In this document: one piece after another, positions 11,352 through 22,449 of the stretch
Position numbering within the stretch: position 1 is the stretch's first letter
Layout: each line of letters opens with the position of its first letter
Assembly: GCF_011386835.1 (NCBI RefSeq)
Contig: NC_088791.1
Coordinates: 31,098,998 to 31,162,997 of the forward strand
From: Chrysemys picta bellii
Taxonomy: Eukaryota; Chordata; Testudines; Emydidae
Reading direction: 5' to 3'
Length of the DNA stretch: 64,000 nucleotides
Translations under genes and position numbers: made by a program
Notes under the pieces: model-generated
Database searches by the model: none
What the model was told of the DNA's origin: nothing
The model's input: only the letters and a program-made list of their open reading frames with translations

Positions 11352-12450
11352 TAAGACTCCTAGAAAAGTAGGGCTGGAAGGGAGTTCAAGCAGTCATCAG
11401 GTCTAGTCCTTTGCGCTGAGGCAGGACAAATGCAGGCCACCACTGATAGGTATTTATCCAACCTGTTCTTAAAAATCTCCAATAATGTGGCTTCCACAAC
11501 CACCCTTGAAAGCCTATTCCAGAATTTAATGACCCTTATAGCTAGAAAGTTTTCCTAATATATAACCTAAATTTCCCTTGCTACAGATTAAGCCACTACA
11601 ACTAAAATGGACATTGAGAACAATTGATCACTATCTTCTGCATAACAGCTCTTAACATATTTATCAGGTCTCCCCTCTTCTTTTCTCAAGACTGAACATG
11701 TCAATTTTTTTTTCATATTTTCTAAATCTTTTATCATTTTTGTTTCTGTCCTCTGGACTCTCCAGTTTGTCCACATCTTTTTCTAAAGCATGGCACCCAG
11801 AATTGGACACACTACTCCAGCTCAGGCCTCACCAGCACGAGCAGAGTGGGACAATGTATGTCTTACATACATCACTCCTGTAAATACAGAATATTTGACT
11901 TTTTCGCAACTGCATCATGTTGATGGCTCATATTAAATTTGTGATCTACTATAATGCCCAGAGCCTTTTCAACAGAACTACCACTTAGCCAGTTATTCAC
12001 CATTTTGTAGTTGCGCATTTGATTTTTCCTTCCTACAGGTAATATTTTGCACTTGTCTCTACTGAATTTCATCTTATTGATTTCAGACCAATTCTCCAAT
12101 TTGTCAAGGTCATTTTGAATTCTAATCTTATCCTCCAAAGTGCTTGCAAACCTTCCCAGCCTGGTGTCATCCACAAATTTTACAAGCTTACTTTCCACTC
12201 CATTATCCATTGAATAGTACCAAACCCAGGACTGTCCCGTGTGGGGCTCCACTAGACACCCTCCCAGTTTGACAGTGAACTATTGATAATTACTCTTTGA
12301 AAGACCATACTCAACCAGTTGTGCACCCACCTTATAGCAATTTCCCTTGTGTACAGACCACATTTTCCTTGTTTGCTTATGAGAATGTCATGTGGAACTA
12401 TGTCAAAAAGCCTTACTAAAATCAATATATAAGTTAAGTGCTTGTATAGA
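11352..12450 (-). pseudogene. CR1-like LINE, 3' part, minus strand, decayed
   Basis: Read on the minus strand, the segment gives CR1/L3-type reverse transcriptase: KLVKFVDDTRLGRFASTLED (FADD-type active site mutated to FVDD, near 12165), [20 protein letters not shown], then LGIIVDHKFNMSHQHDAVAKK, and further on (toward 11500) the QRR..KMIKDLENM block and a 3' UTR with TCCAGCCCTACTTTTC at the far end. Frameshifts and stops are frequent. It is truncated at the 5' end near 12450. Confidence 0.8.
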
Positions 12451-12454
12451 ACTA

Positions 12455-13210
12455 TCCTTGATGAATTATAATTATTTTAGGCACTACTCCTACTCTAGTA
12501 TGATGTTAATACCATTGCACATAAAGTATCAGCCAGAATACATAAGATTTATTGTTGGATGAGCTCATACAAAATTATAAATGTTGAAATGCTTATAGGC
12601 AACCCCTTTATTCTCAGGCTACCGAATTTGCCACAGAATTCACCCCTTCATGTAGAATTGTGCTGTAGATTCTTTTACAAAAGATTGCTTCTTCTAGCTC
12701 CCATAGTCGCAGAGATTACACTTGGTCACATGTTCAAGGTTAATGCAGTAATGTGTACTCAAATTTGTAAGGAACCTGAAAAAAAAAAAAAAGGCTGAGT
12801 ATGAATTTCTCCCATTCATCATAATGCGTTGTTGCTTCTGAAACCTAAAGATAAGAATCTGTGGCAATATGGAAACTGAAAATAAGGAGACAGCATAAAA
12901 TAAATTAAATTTAGATCAGATTAACATTGGGACTACTACTCTGATTTGATTTTTAATTTTCACATTTAATTCATTTTATTAATTTATTTGAAGTTGCTGC
13001 AGAATTTCCAGAATTTTCACCAAAGTGCTAAAGAATTTAGGGACTTCTCTTCAGAACTTACATCCAGTTTGTCACTGACTGCATCTTGCCTATAGGGTCA
13101 AGTGAAAGGTCTTATAGTGGTCTATACTCAAACTTATGTTCTTGTTCTTAGCTTTGGAGCTGAACTTTATATTAACTTAGCATACATTTCTTAATTACAT
13201 TTGTTTCACT
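12455..13210. other. Intronic sequence before the last GH31 exon
   Basis: AT-rich, no gene seen. An A13 tract lies at about 12780-12792. The polypyrimidine tract at 13198-13220 belongs to the terminal-exon acceptor. Confidence 0.5.
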
Positions 13211-13220
13211 TTTTCCACAG

Positions 13221-13280
13221 AAACTCACCCTACAGATTTCTGTACCACTTACTGAGGAGCTGAACATTATACTTCAGTAG
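13221..13280 (+). CDS. GH31 alpha-glucosidase, terminal exon with stop
   Basis: After the acceptor TTTTTCCACAG, 19 codons (KLTLQISVPLTEELNIILQ) end in TAG at 13278-13280, in phase with the previous exon. The hydrophobic strand pattern fits the last strand of GAA-type enzymes (family pattern K-V-L-x-I-x-V-x-L-L-x-x-E). The usual VSW/VEW aromatic ending is replaced by IILQ. A poly(A) signal follows 72 bp after the stop. The preceding intron is 9.4 kb and carries a CR1, a full hAT transposon and two MITEs. Splicing across it is inferred from phase and homology only. Confidence 0.75.
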   Translation, partial: KLTLQISVPLTEELNIILQ

Positions 13281-13351
13281 AATATTAAGAAAGTGTGTAA
13301 TTCAATATAAATGAATCTCAAATGTTGATGTCATTCTAATTTTAATGTCAA

Positions 13352-13357
13352 AATAAA
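13352..13357 (+). terminator. Poly(A) signal of the GH31 gene
   Basis: A canonical AATAAA lies 72 bp downstream of the TAG in the terminal GH31 exon, in AT-rich sequence. A downstream GT-rich element (TCTTTGTTGCTT) begins about 15 bp later. It would give a very short 3' UTR of about 90-100 nt. Confidence 0.55.
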
Positions 13358-13359
13358 AA

Positions 13360-16300
13360 AAATCAATCTTTGTTGCTTACATTCCTGATGTATTTTTTAA
13401 TACCAGAATAGGTAAATGGAATGTAAATAACTATTTTATGCTTTTAATTCAACAATTCTTCAGTTAAAGGAATACTAAAATTATAGACAATTCAGTAACA
13501 GTCACTATGTGCTGAAAACTAGCTCAAACTATTGCATATCCCATAGAAGAAAAGAAACCTGGAAAAAAGTCTTCTGTCTTTTGAAGCTCAATCCTGCACT
13601 ACTGAAGTCAATGGGAGCTTTACCATGAATCTCAAAGGGTGCAGGATCTTGGAATCTCTCTCTGCCCATCATAAATATAACAAAAATTGAGGTTAAAAAG
13701 AATATTACAAATATAACCAGTTTAACTAGATAGATGGAATCCTCTGGTAACTGAGAAGACAAGGAATATTGCTGTCATCACGGACGGAAATGACTATTCA
13801 CAAATCTTGACCTATAAAAGTGTTCGTTCTGTTGTCTTCTACACCATCCTTAAAGATGTAGGATCCAATTCTGGGCCCCCTGCTCTGGTTGTTTTGCACC
13901 ACTATGCAGTCACAAACCAACTGAAAACCAGCTACATGAGTAGTCCTGTTTTGTAAGGGGAATTACCAGAAGGAATACAACTGGAATAGTGGCTGTACTC
14001 CACCTACCTTTCAGTCCCTGACATAAAGATGGTCGAGGGATGGGAGAGCGGCTGGAGCAACTTTGTACTCCAGTTCTTTCTGGCTGATGAATGAACCCTT
14101 GAGGCTGTGGGCATGGCTGCACTAGCTTATATCAGACACTATACTTTTCCCTGGCCAGGCAGGGATACACTCTAAACCCAAAACACACCCCAGAATCTGA
14201 AGACCATAATTGTTGCATGACGCCATCTTTGCCTCCCTTCCCACTGTCCTGAATTGCAGTGAGTGCAGCTCGGACACCATGAAGAATCTGGGCTATACAG
14301 TTGAGTAGATAGCTACAAGCATAGTGAGAAGTCCTACAAAACTTTAGGGAGGGCTCAGGGGAGTTCCAATGTTATTTTTCAGTTTCTGAGGAAGAAATCC
14401 CATACGATTTTCTGTGGATACTTTTCCCATTATTAGGGAACCCCTCACAGTGACAAACGGTCAATGCACCTACTGCTGCTTTTAGCCACAACTTAGACAG
14501 TGGCGCACACAGCATGGAGTCAGAGCATTTATGTACTTTTAAAAAACCCATTAGTTACCAAGTAGAGAGAGGAATACGGACATCTTTTTAATATTTTGTT
14601 AAGCAGACATTTCCACCATGAAGACAGAATATTAAATGTTAGTAGTTCTCTTCATTTGCAAGTACTTCATTTGTTGAGAGCCACTATATTACTAAGCCCA
14701 TTGTATGTATTCCTAATTGTGAAGATTTTTATTACCGGTATTGAAAGACCATTCTTTTCATCATTGATGTAGCTTGAAGGAGCTATTTTTATTGAGACCA
14801 TTAGTTTTCATTCTAATGGTAAGGCCTCCCACTTACCCACAATAACAAACAAAAACCAAACAAACCCACCCACCTCTGGTAGAAAGCAATATCACATCCT
14901 AGCATAAAATTAATTCTCCTTCCAGAATTCTATAATTTGAGAACTCCATAACATATGCAATAGTTTCCATGCCTAGGACGCCCCTGTATCATTGACATTT
15001 GATCTGTCGCTGATGTCCACTTTATATAGAGGGACACTGACAGGACAGGGTCCAGTAGAGAGAGAAAGAGAGAGAGAGTGTGTGTGTGGTTTTTTTCCCC
15101 TGCTGGATCAAATAGAGCTATAATTCAATAGAAACTTCTTTTATTGCGGTCTATAACATTCTGCTGCATAATTCCCACACCCTCCCTTTCACACTGATTG
15201 AAATTTATCAATATTAAATTGAATTAATGAGACATAGGTTCTGTTGGTGTATTGCAAGACACAATGTTCTGGATGAATTTAAGTACATCCATAGCTATGA
15301 AAGCATGAGGGCCAAACCAGTTTACTAATAGTTGTTTTAGTTGCAGATGCTGCCAGAAATGCTTTTTTACAAGTTTGAGAATTGTAACCTTGAACTCCAA
15401 CTTCTTAAAAGTGTAACACTAAATTAACTGAAGCAGTATTAATAACCATTCTCATTCCAGTTTTCTCCAGATAATTGGTTCCCTTCCAATCAGTAGTACT
15501 GAGTTACAGTACGCTTCCATATGGAATCTTTATGCAGTAGTGGCTGAAATTTTATACTAGTGGTAAAGTGGATTAGTTCATCATAATAGCCTCTATCAGC
15601 CTTGATTTTCCCTCTGTTCCTGATTCAGGGAGGTATTAAAGGATGTGTGTAACTTTTATTACATGAGTAGTCCCACTGACATCAAATGATTACTTGCATA
15701 TTTAAAGGGTATTGTCGTGCATTGAAGAAGGATTTTGCTATGCTGGGGGTTGGGTGAAATCTTGTTGAAGCTGGTGGGCATAACAGCTGCCCTTTATTCA
15801 GGATAAATGTAAAAAGCAATTTTTGGAACTGATAGCTGAAACAATAAAAGTCACCACCCAAAACTGACCACTTGCAAGGCTTGTTAGGAATCTGAGCTAT
15901 GTGGGTAGAGGTTTGACTGGAGGCTGAATGCAAATGCAGGAGGCTGGATAATGTTTGATGGAGCTGCATGTGTGAACGAGAAGCAGGAAAAACACGACAG
16001 AAACAGAGAAGGCAGCAAAGAAGCTCAGAAAAGCATTTGTAGCATGACCTTAAGAAAAAAGTAAAAGGAGAGAGCTTTTGGTTAGAGTGCTGGCTGGAGA
16101 GAGGCCTGAAACTGTAAGCAAAGAAACTGTCTCCTTTGATTCCTTCTGTCTTCAGGAAAACAGCACTTTATTTACATTCTTAGTAAATAAACAGGACTGC
16201 ATCAAACAAATACTTGACTCCATCATCAAATTTTCCCCCCCCCACCTGAAACAACCCAGGATGGAGGATGGCAGAGCTGAGGCTTTTGGTACCATAGGTG

Positions 16301-16850
16301 AAAATCCCAGTCTGACCGTACTCTGTTGGTATCAGGACTTCCTTGCAATCCAAAGAGCACCCTTGTGCTGCTGGCTTCAGTGTTGGCTGCCTTGGTGCTG
16401 GATGATTCAACCTTTGGTTGCCAGTACTGGGTGTGTTGCTGGCATCTAGAGATTTTGCAGAGGTTGGCTAGTGACCATTTTGTGTAGAAGATCTGTATCT
16501 CCAGTTACTGCAAGAGCAACCCTCCTTCCATCCTCTCTCTTCAGAGGATTGGGATGAAGACATTAAGGAGGTTCTGGCTGAATGGGATTTCCTTGATGCC
16601 AAATGGGTTCTGGAGTCTTGTGTGGCCTGTTGGTTTACCAGAGGCTCTGAGCAGTAGTCTGGGCTGATGGAGTAGTTTTGTCACCTTCTGGTGCTGAGGA
16701 AGCCCTTCACACAAGCCCCTCTGGACATTTGAGTCCTTTTTGAAAAGGAGAAGCATATGCAGCACTTGTGTGGTATATGTGCATCACAGCTCAGAGTTAG
16801 ACTTCTGCAGTAATAAATCACCACCATCTCAAATCCAATAGTGCCCCTAA
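13360..16850. other. Intergenic sequence, nothing recognised except a microsatellite
   Basis: Downstream of the GH31 poly(A) signal. There are only small, unconvincing open frames. Unidentified repeat-like phrases (for example TGAAGTCAATGGGAGC near 13600) suggest old MITEs. The (GA)n/(TG)n microsatellite at 15056-15089 is listed separately. Confidence 0.5.
15056..15089. repeat. (GA)n then (GT)n microsatellite
   Basis: A run of AGAGAGAGAAAGAGAGAGAG passes directly into GTGTGTGTG. It is a compound dinucleotide repeat of about 34 bp. Confidence 0.85.
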
Positions 16851-16859
16851 ACATAAGCA

Positions 16860-17600
16860 CTAGCATCTGTGTCCATTTTCAAAACCCCTTTCAAAACCTC
16901 AGTTTTCTTTTTGTCAATGCAAATTCCCCCCTCACTGATTGATTGTGTGCCTGAGGAAAAGTATCTCTCTTTGAAATGCTTCACATTTCTTTGGGTTCAG
17001 ATTGGCAGCCTTAAATTTGTCACTGTATCAGTTCCTGTCCAAAGGTTTTCAGCATATACCATGATATATAATTTAGGTATAATCCCAAGGCTAAGAGAGG
17101 CCTGCCATGCAATATTCTCTCCATTGGCCTTTCAAATATGGGAGGAGCATTGGACAAGCCCCAAACCATCACTTTAAATTGTCACAGGATATCATAATCT
17201 CATTCTGTGAATCCATTTCCACTACCCACTTTGGATCCAGTGTGAAAAACCAAAAGTGAACCTGATACAACATCCAGAGTATGATCTATTTGTGGTAATG
17301 GATAAGAATTCTTTAAAGTAGTATGTTTAATTTTCTATAGTCTACACAGAATCTGGTGCTGATATTTTTTTCCTAACCAGAACTATGAGTGAGGCCCAAG
17401 GATTCACTGAAGGCTCAATTATGTCTTCCTGGTACATTTCTTCAATGACCTGTAAGGCCTCTTTCCACTTTGCTGTGGGTAAATGGTGTGCTATGGGTAA
17501 ACATTTAATAGGTCAATTTCCCCCAGTACCAATCTTTACCAACTAGAAAGACTGTTAGACTGTTCTGTTGCCCATCATCTAAATATACAGCACTGTGCTG
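16860..17600 (-). pseudogene. Ty3/Gypsy reverse transcriptase fragment, minus strand
   Basis: Minus-strand translation in broken frames gives the ordered Gypsy RT landmarks: a VLVRKK-like start (FWLGKKYQHQ, near 17380), then YPLPQIDHTLDVVSGS (17240-17305, matching the YPLPRIDD.LD.L.G motif), and then MVWGLSNAPPIFERPMERIL (17107-17166, the MPFGL.NAP.TFQR.M motif). Stops between the blocks show it is dead. No LTR or other pol domain is seen next to it in the same orientation. Confidence 0.75.
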
Positions 17601-18589
17601 CAACAACAGACACTCTTCGAGCTCACCCCTTTCCCCTTGTAATTTTCTTCTATGCTAGCATTTACTAGTGCCATTGGCTCACATTTTGGAACTGTGGTTT
17701 TGTTTGTTACTATTTCCTGCTTGTGAGAAACATTCAACAAACAAAAAGGTCTACTTCAGATCCACAAGAAATTTAGTGGCTAAGGTGCCTCTGGGTGTCA
17801 AAGCATGTCTCAACCATGGCCCATCCTTCCTTTGCTGGAAAGCTACCACAACATGCAGAAGTTACTATGATTTTTCTTCAAGTGACTGCACATGTATTCC
17901 ACTTCTGGTGTGCATATCCCCCGTGCATCTGAGATTGGAATCTTTTGAGCAGCAATGTCCATTGGAGCACAGTGTGTGTCCATTGGAGCAGCACTTGCAC
18001 TATGCATGCCCATTGGAGCTGCACCTGCACTCCCTCTGTAGCCACAGGCATAAAGGGTGAGGTGGTCACTCCCACTCTCCAGTTCTTTCTTACTGCCCAT
18101 GGCTGAGAGACAGAACACTTGCCGTGTCTGCATCTCTGTGCACTGTGCAATTCATCTTTCTAGTTGGATAATTAGATAAGTTAGTTTTATTATTTTAATC
18201 CATTGGCATTTTAAAACATGGATTTTGAAGGTCTTCAAGTCCACACGCTGCCTCCAGAAGCAGGACTCCCTTGGGCATGGCAGAGACCAAGTTCCTCAGA
18301 TTCAAGACCTGCTCTTCTTGCAAAGGAGCTATTCCTATCAGTCTTGAAGACTCAAAATGCCTCTTCTGTCTCCCTTCAGAATACCACAACAAAAGCTTTC
18401 TGGTGACTGTTGGAAAACTTGGAAATTAAAAATAAATATTGTACAGGAGATGGAAAAACAAGCAGATGATCGGGCCAGGTATCTGCTGGTTGCATCAAAT
18501 ATATTAAAAAGGGAGTTTCTGACGTTGTCATGATTTCAAAACTGATGGATATTTTGGGACTGGAAAAACCTTAGAGAATTTCTGTTGGA

Positions 18590-18915
18590 TAAAATACAGG
18601 CAGGATGTGAAAACTGGCATAGGAAATGTGATGCTTGGATTGCAAAGAAAGGTCTCCCTAACACAGGGAGAGCCCCTATGCAGCAATAGCTCATAAGCAC
18701 AACAATGGAGCACATTGCTGTTGATGTGTTTTGACCTCTACCTGAGACAGAGTCTGACAATCAATATCTTCTGATTGCTATGAACTACTATATTATATGT
18801 CCTGAAGTTTACCCAATGATGAACCAAGGGGCTGTGACAGTGGCAGAGGTCCTGGCCAATGAACTCGTCACCTGATTTGTGGTTGTGGGTGAAATTGCAC
18901 ACAAATCCATTTGAA
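18590..18915 (+). pseudogene. Ty3/Gypsy integrase fragment, plus strand
   Basis: The + strand encodes a C-x2-A/C end of an integrase zinc-binding domain (WHRKCDAWIAKKGLPN, near 18616) followed by the start of the catalytic core: MEHIAVDVF*PLPETESDNQ (first catalytic Asp in IAVDV), YLLIAMNYY, then EVYPMMNQGAVTVAEVLANE. Three internal stops are visible and the rest of the core is missing. It is on the opposite strand to the RT fragment at 16860-17600, so the two are either separate insertions or a rearranged element. Confidence 0.75.
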
Positions 18916-19400
18916 CCCACTTAAACTTTAACAGAATGCCTACAGGAAAACTTCCAACTTTAATTGCTCTGACACAGTATGAGGCCATGGTTACCAGTGG
19001 AGAGCTGTGTACTACAATATATACAGTTTTTGTAGGAGTCCTCTCTCTCTTTCTTTACTGGTTCAAGCCAGTAATGTTGAGTTTCCAGAGCTTGTAAATC
19101 ATCATTCATGATTCATAACCTTACATCTTTAATAATGTTGTGAAGCTATGTTGCAAAGTTTACAGGTCAAATCAACAGCTGCTAGAATATTTGTAATTTA
19201 AAATTCATGCAGCTTTCTATAGAAAAAAAAATCCTTTTTATGACCACTTCAATTAATTTTTTTTTCATGTTACTCATAGCTCTGTAAAATAATAACCGAT
19301 GAATATACCTCATGTATTGCTAAGCAGCAGTGATATTGTAAACCTAACTTCAGAAAGCTCCTTAAAATCCACTTGTTTCATTATAAAATAAAATAAAAAT

Positions 19401-19592
19401 AAATTAATGGAGATATCCCATCTCCTAGAACTGGAAGGGACCTTGAAAGGTCATTGAGTCCAGCTCCCTGCCTTCACTAGCAGGACCAAGTACTTATTTT
19501 GCCCCAGATCCCTAAGTGGCCCCCTCAAGGATTGAACTCACAAGCCTGGGTTTAGCAGGCCAATGCTCAAACCACTGAGCTATCCCTCCCCC
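19401..19592 (-). repeat. tRNA-derived turtle SINE, minus strand
   Basis: On the minus strand the unit starts GGGATAGCTCAGTGGTTTGAGC (A-box-like TAGCTCAGTGG) and has a B-box-like GAGTTCAATCC, followed by a tRNA-unrelated body and a CR1/LINE-like tail ending CATCTCCATTAATTT-like. It is nearly identical to the plus-strand copy at 44057-44249. The structure matches the tRNA-derived SINE family known from cryptodiran turtles. Confidence 0.9.
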
Positions 19593-19721
19593 CACCTGCC
19601 TTTTTTTTTTTTTTTAAATCTCTCTAGTGTTCAAGATCATGTCCTTAGAATGTTTACACTGACCCCCACCCTCCTTTTAAAAAAAATATCTCTCTAGTGT
19701 ACAAGATCATGTCCTTAGAAT

Positions 19722-20661
19722 GTGAACCTTTTGGTGCGGGAGCCAGTTGTTTGTTTATCACTGCCTTCTTATATACTGCTGTACATATCACTATTAACCA
19801 TAAGCATACAACCTATCCTGAAGGACGATGCCTCACTGTCACAGATCTTGGGAGACAGGCCAGTCCTCGCTTACAGACAGCCCCCCAACCTGAAGCAAAT
19901 ACTCACCAGCAACCATACACCACACAACAAAAACACTAACCCAGGAACCTTTCCTTGCAACAAAGCCCGTTGCCAACTCTGTCCATATATCTATTCAGGG
20001 GACACCATCATAGGACCTAATCACATCAGCCACACTATCAGAGGCTTGTTCACCTGCTCATCTACCAATGTGATATATGCCATTGTGTGCCAGCAATGCC
20101 CCTCTGCCATGTACATTGGCCAAACTGGACAGTCTCTACGCAAAAGAATAAATGGACACAAATCAGATGTCAAGAATTATAACATTCAAAAACCAGTCAG
20201 AGAACACTTCAACCTCGCTGGTCACTCAATTACAGATCTCAAAGTCGCAATACTCCAACAAAAAAACTTCAAAAACAAATTTCAATGAGAAACTGCAGAA
20301 TTGGAATTAATTTGCAAACTAGACACCATTAAATTAGGCTTGAATAAAGACTGGGAGTAGATGGGTCATTACACAAAGTAAAACTGTTTTCCCATGCTAA
20401 TTTCCTCCCCCTACTGTTACTCACACCTTCTTGTCAACGGTTGAAAATGGGCCATCCTGATTATCGCTACAAAAGTTTTTTTTTCTGCTGATAATAGTTC
20501 ACCTTCATTAATTACCCTTGTTACAGTTGTTATGGCAACACCCATTTTTTCATGTTCTCTGTGTATATATATTTTCCTACTGTATCTTCCATTGCATGCA
20601 TCCGATGAAGTGGGTTTTAGGCCACGAAAGCTTATGCTCAAATAAATGTGTTAATCTCTAA
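19722..20661 (+). mobile_element. Penelope-like element, 5'-truncated, 3' part (continues after Harbinger at 24962)
   Basis: A 3' part of a Penelope-like retroelement with its GIY-YIG endonuclease region and non-coding tail. The tail phrase CACGAAAGCTTATGCTCAAATAAAT...TAATCTCTAAGGTGCCACAAG is interrupted after CTCTAA by the Harbinger element and resumes at 24962 (GGTGCCACAAGTACTCCTCG). The same tail recurs at 55719-55932 and 58503-58633, showing an abundant family. Confidence 0.85.
19803..20360 (+). pseudogene. Penelope-like GIY-YIG endonuclease domain (one nonsense)
   Basis: The frame encodes the C-terminal region of a Penelope-like protein. A Cys-rich linker (CNKARCQLC, then LFTCSSTN) precedes the GIY-YIG nuclease: VIYAIVCQQCPSAMYIGQTG with the two short strands, then the LRKRINGHKSDV helix carrying the conserved Arg and His, and EHFNLAGHS. 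A TGA at 20285-20287 (likely from CGA) interrupts the frame before ETAELELICKLDTIKLGLNK. The last residues (NKDWE) end at a TAG near 20358. The reverse transcriptase domain upstream is absent, so the copy is 5'-truncated. Confidence 0.85.
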
Positions 20662-21019
20662 GGGTATGTCTACACTACGGGATTTTTCCAATTTTACAGA
20701 AACCGGTTTTTAAAAACAGATTGTATAAAGTCGAATGTATGCGGCCACACTAAGCACATTAATTTGGCAGTGTGCGTCCATGTACCGGGGTTAGTGTTGA
20801 TTTCTGGAGAGTTGCACTGTGGGTAGCTATCCCATAGTTCCCGCAGTCTCCTCCGCCCATTGGAATTCTGGGGTTGAGATCCCAATGCCTGATGGGGCCG
20901 AAAACATTGTTGCGGGTGGTTCGGGGTACCTCCTCCCCTCCCTCCTGGAAAGCAACGGCAGACAACCGTTTTGCCCCTTTTTCCTGGGTGAACAGTGCAG
21001 ATGCCATACCGCGGCAAGC

Positions 21020-22306
21020 ATGGAGCCCGCTCAGCTCAAGACAGCAGTCATGAACATTGTAAACACCTCGCGCGTTATCGTGCCGTTTATGCTGAACCAG
21101 AACCTACAAAACCAGGCAACGAGGAGTAGGCTACAGCAGCGCGGCGACGAGAGTGATGAGGACATGGACATGGAATTCTATCAAAGCGCGGGCCCCAGCA
21201 TGGAGATCATGCTGTTAATGGGGCAGGTTCATGCCGTGGAACGCCAATTCTGGCCTGGAAAACAAGCACAGACTGGTGGGACCGCATAGTGTTGCAGGTG
21301 TGGGATGATTCCCAGTGTCTGCGAAACTTTCGCATGCGTAAGGGCACTTTCATGGAACTTTGTGACTTGCTTTCCCCTGCCCTGAAGCGCCAGCATACCA
21401 AGATGAGAGCAGCCCTCACAGTTGAGAAGCGAGTGACGATAGCCCTGTGGAAGCTTGCAACGCCAGACAGCTACCGGTCAGTCGGGAATCAATTTGGAGT
21501 GGGCAAATCTACTGTGGGGGCTGCTGTGATGCAAGTAGCCAAAGCAATCACTGAGCTGCTGCTACCAAACGTAGTGACTCTGGGAAACGTGCAAGTCATA
21601 GTGGATGGCTTTGCTGCAATGGGATTCCCTAACTGTGGTGGGGCAATACATGGAACCCATATACCTATCTTGGTACCGGAGCACCAGGGCAGCCAGTACG
21701 TAAACCGCAAGGGGTACTTTTCAATGGTGCTGCAAGCACTGGTGGATCACAAGGGACGTTTCACCAACATCAACGTGGGATGGCCGGGAAGGGCTCATGA
21801 CGCTCGCATCTTCAGGAACACTACTCTGTTTAAAGGGCTGCAGCAAGGGACTTACTTCCCAGACCAGAAAATAACAGTAGGGGATGTTGAAATGCCTATA
21901 GTTATCCTTGGGGGACCCAGCCTACCCCTTAATGCCATGGCTCATGAAGCCATACACAGGCAGCCTGGACAGTAGTCAGGACCTATTCAACTACAGGCTG
22001 AGCAAGTGCAGAATGGTGGTAGAATGTACATTTGGACATTTAAAAGGTTGCTGGCGATCTTTACTGACTCGCTCAGACCTCAGCCAAACCAATATTCCCA
22101 TTGTTATTGCTGCTTGCTGTGTGCTCCACAATCTCTGTGAGAGTAAGGGGGAGACCTTTATGGTGGGGTGGGAGGCTGAGGCAAATCGCCTGGCCGCTGA
22201 TTACGTGCAGCCAGACACCACGGTGATTAGAAGAGCACACCAGGAAGCGCTGCACATCAGAGAAGCTTTGAAAACCAGTTTCATGACTGGCCAGACTACC
22301 GTGTGA
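21020..22306 (+). pseudogene. Harbinger transposase/nuclease (HARBI1-type), two frameshifts, D to H in active site
   Basis: This DDE nuclease is related to vertebrate HARBI1. It starts at ATG 21020 (MEPAQLKTAVMNIV). A 1-nt deletion near 21255 moves the reading into the frame containing VLQVWDDSQCLRNFRMRKGT, then the helix-turn-helix-like SYRSVGNQFGVGKSTVGAAV, then GFPNCGGAIHGTHIPI. The usual first catalytic Asp of GAIDGTHI is His here (codon CAT near 21645). NVGWPGRAHDARIF follows. An extra G near 21909 shifts the frame within ILGDPAYPL. The third catalytic residue lies in MVVECTFGHLKGCWR, and the protein ends at 22306. In this family the nuclease works with the partner Myb-like protein encoded on the opposite strand. 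Confidence 0.9.
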
Positions 22307-22409
22307 ACGTTCTGTTTGTTTCTCCTTGATGAAAACCCACCCCCTTGATTGACTCGTTCTCTGTAAGGAATCCACCCTCCCCCTTCGATCCCAGCTTGCT
22401 TTCAAAGGA

Positions 22410-22415
22410 AATAAA
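22410..22415 (+). terminator. Poly(A) signal of the Harbinger nuclease gene
   Basis: AATAAA about 100 bp after the nuclease stop. On the opposite strand the Myb-like gene's AATAAA lies at 22449-22444, so the two transcripts converge with barely any space. Confidence 0.6.
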
Positions 22416-22443
22416 GTCACTATCATTTAAAAATCATGCATTC

Positions 22444-22449
22444 TTTATT
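22444..22449 (-). terminator. Poly(A) signal of the Harbinger Myb-like gene
   Basis: TTTATT on + is AATAAA on -. It lies at the very end of the last minus-strand frame (overlapping its stop region), so the natural stop may be slightly upstream in the intact family. It pairs with the + signal at 22410 in a tail-to-tail arrangement. Confidence 0.5.
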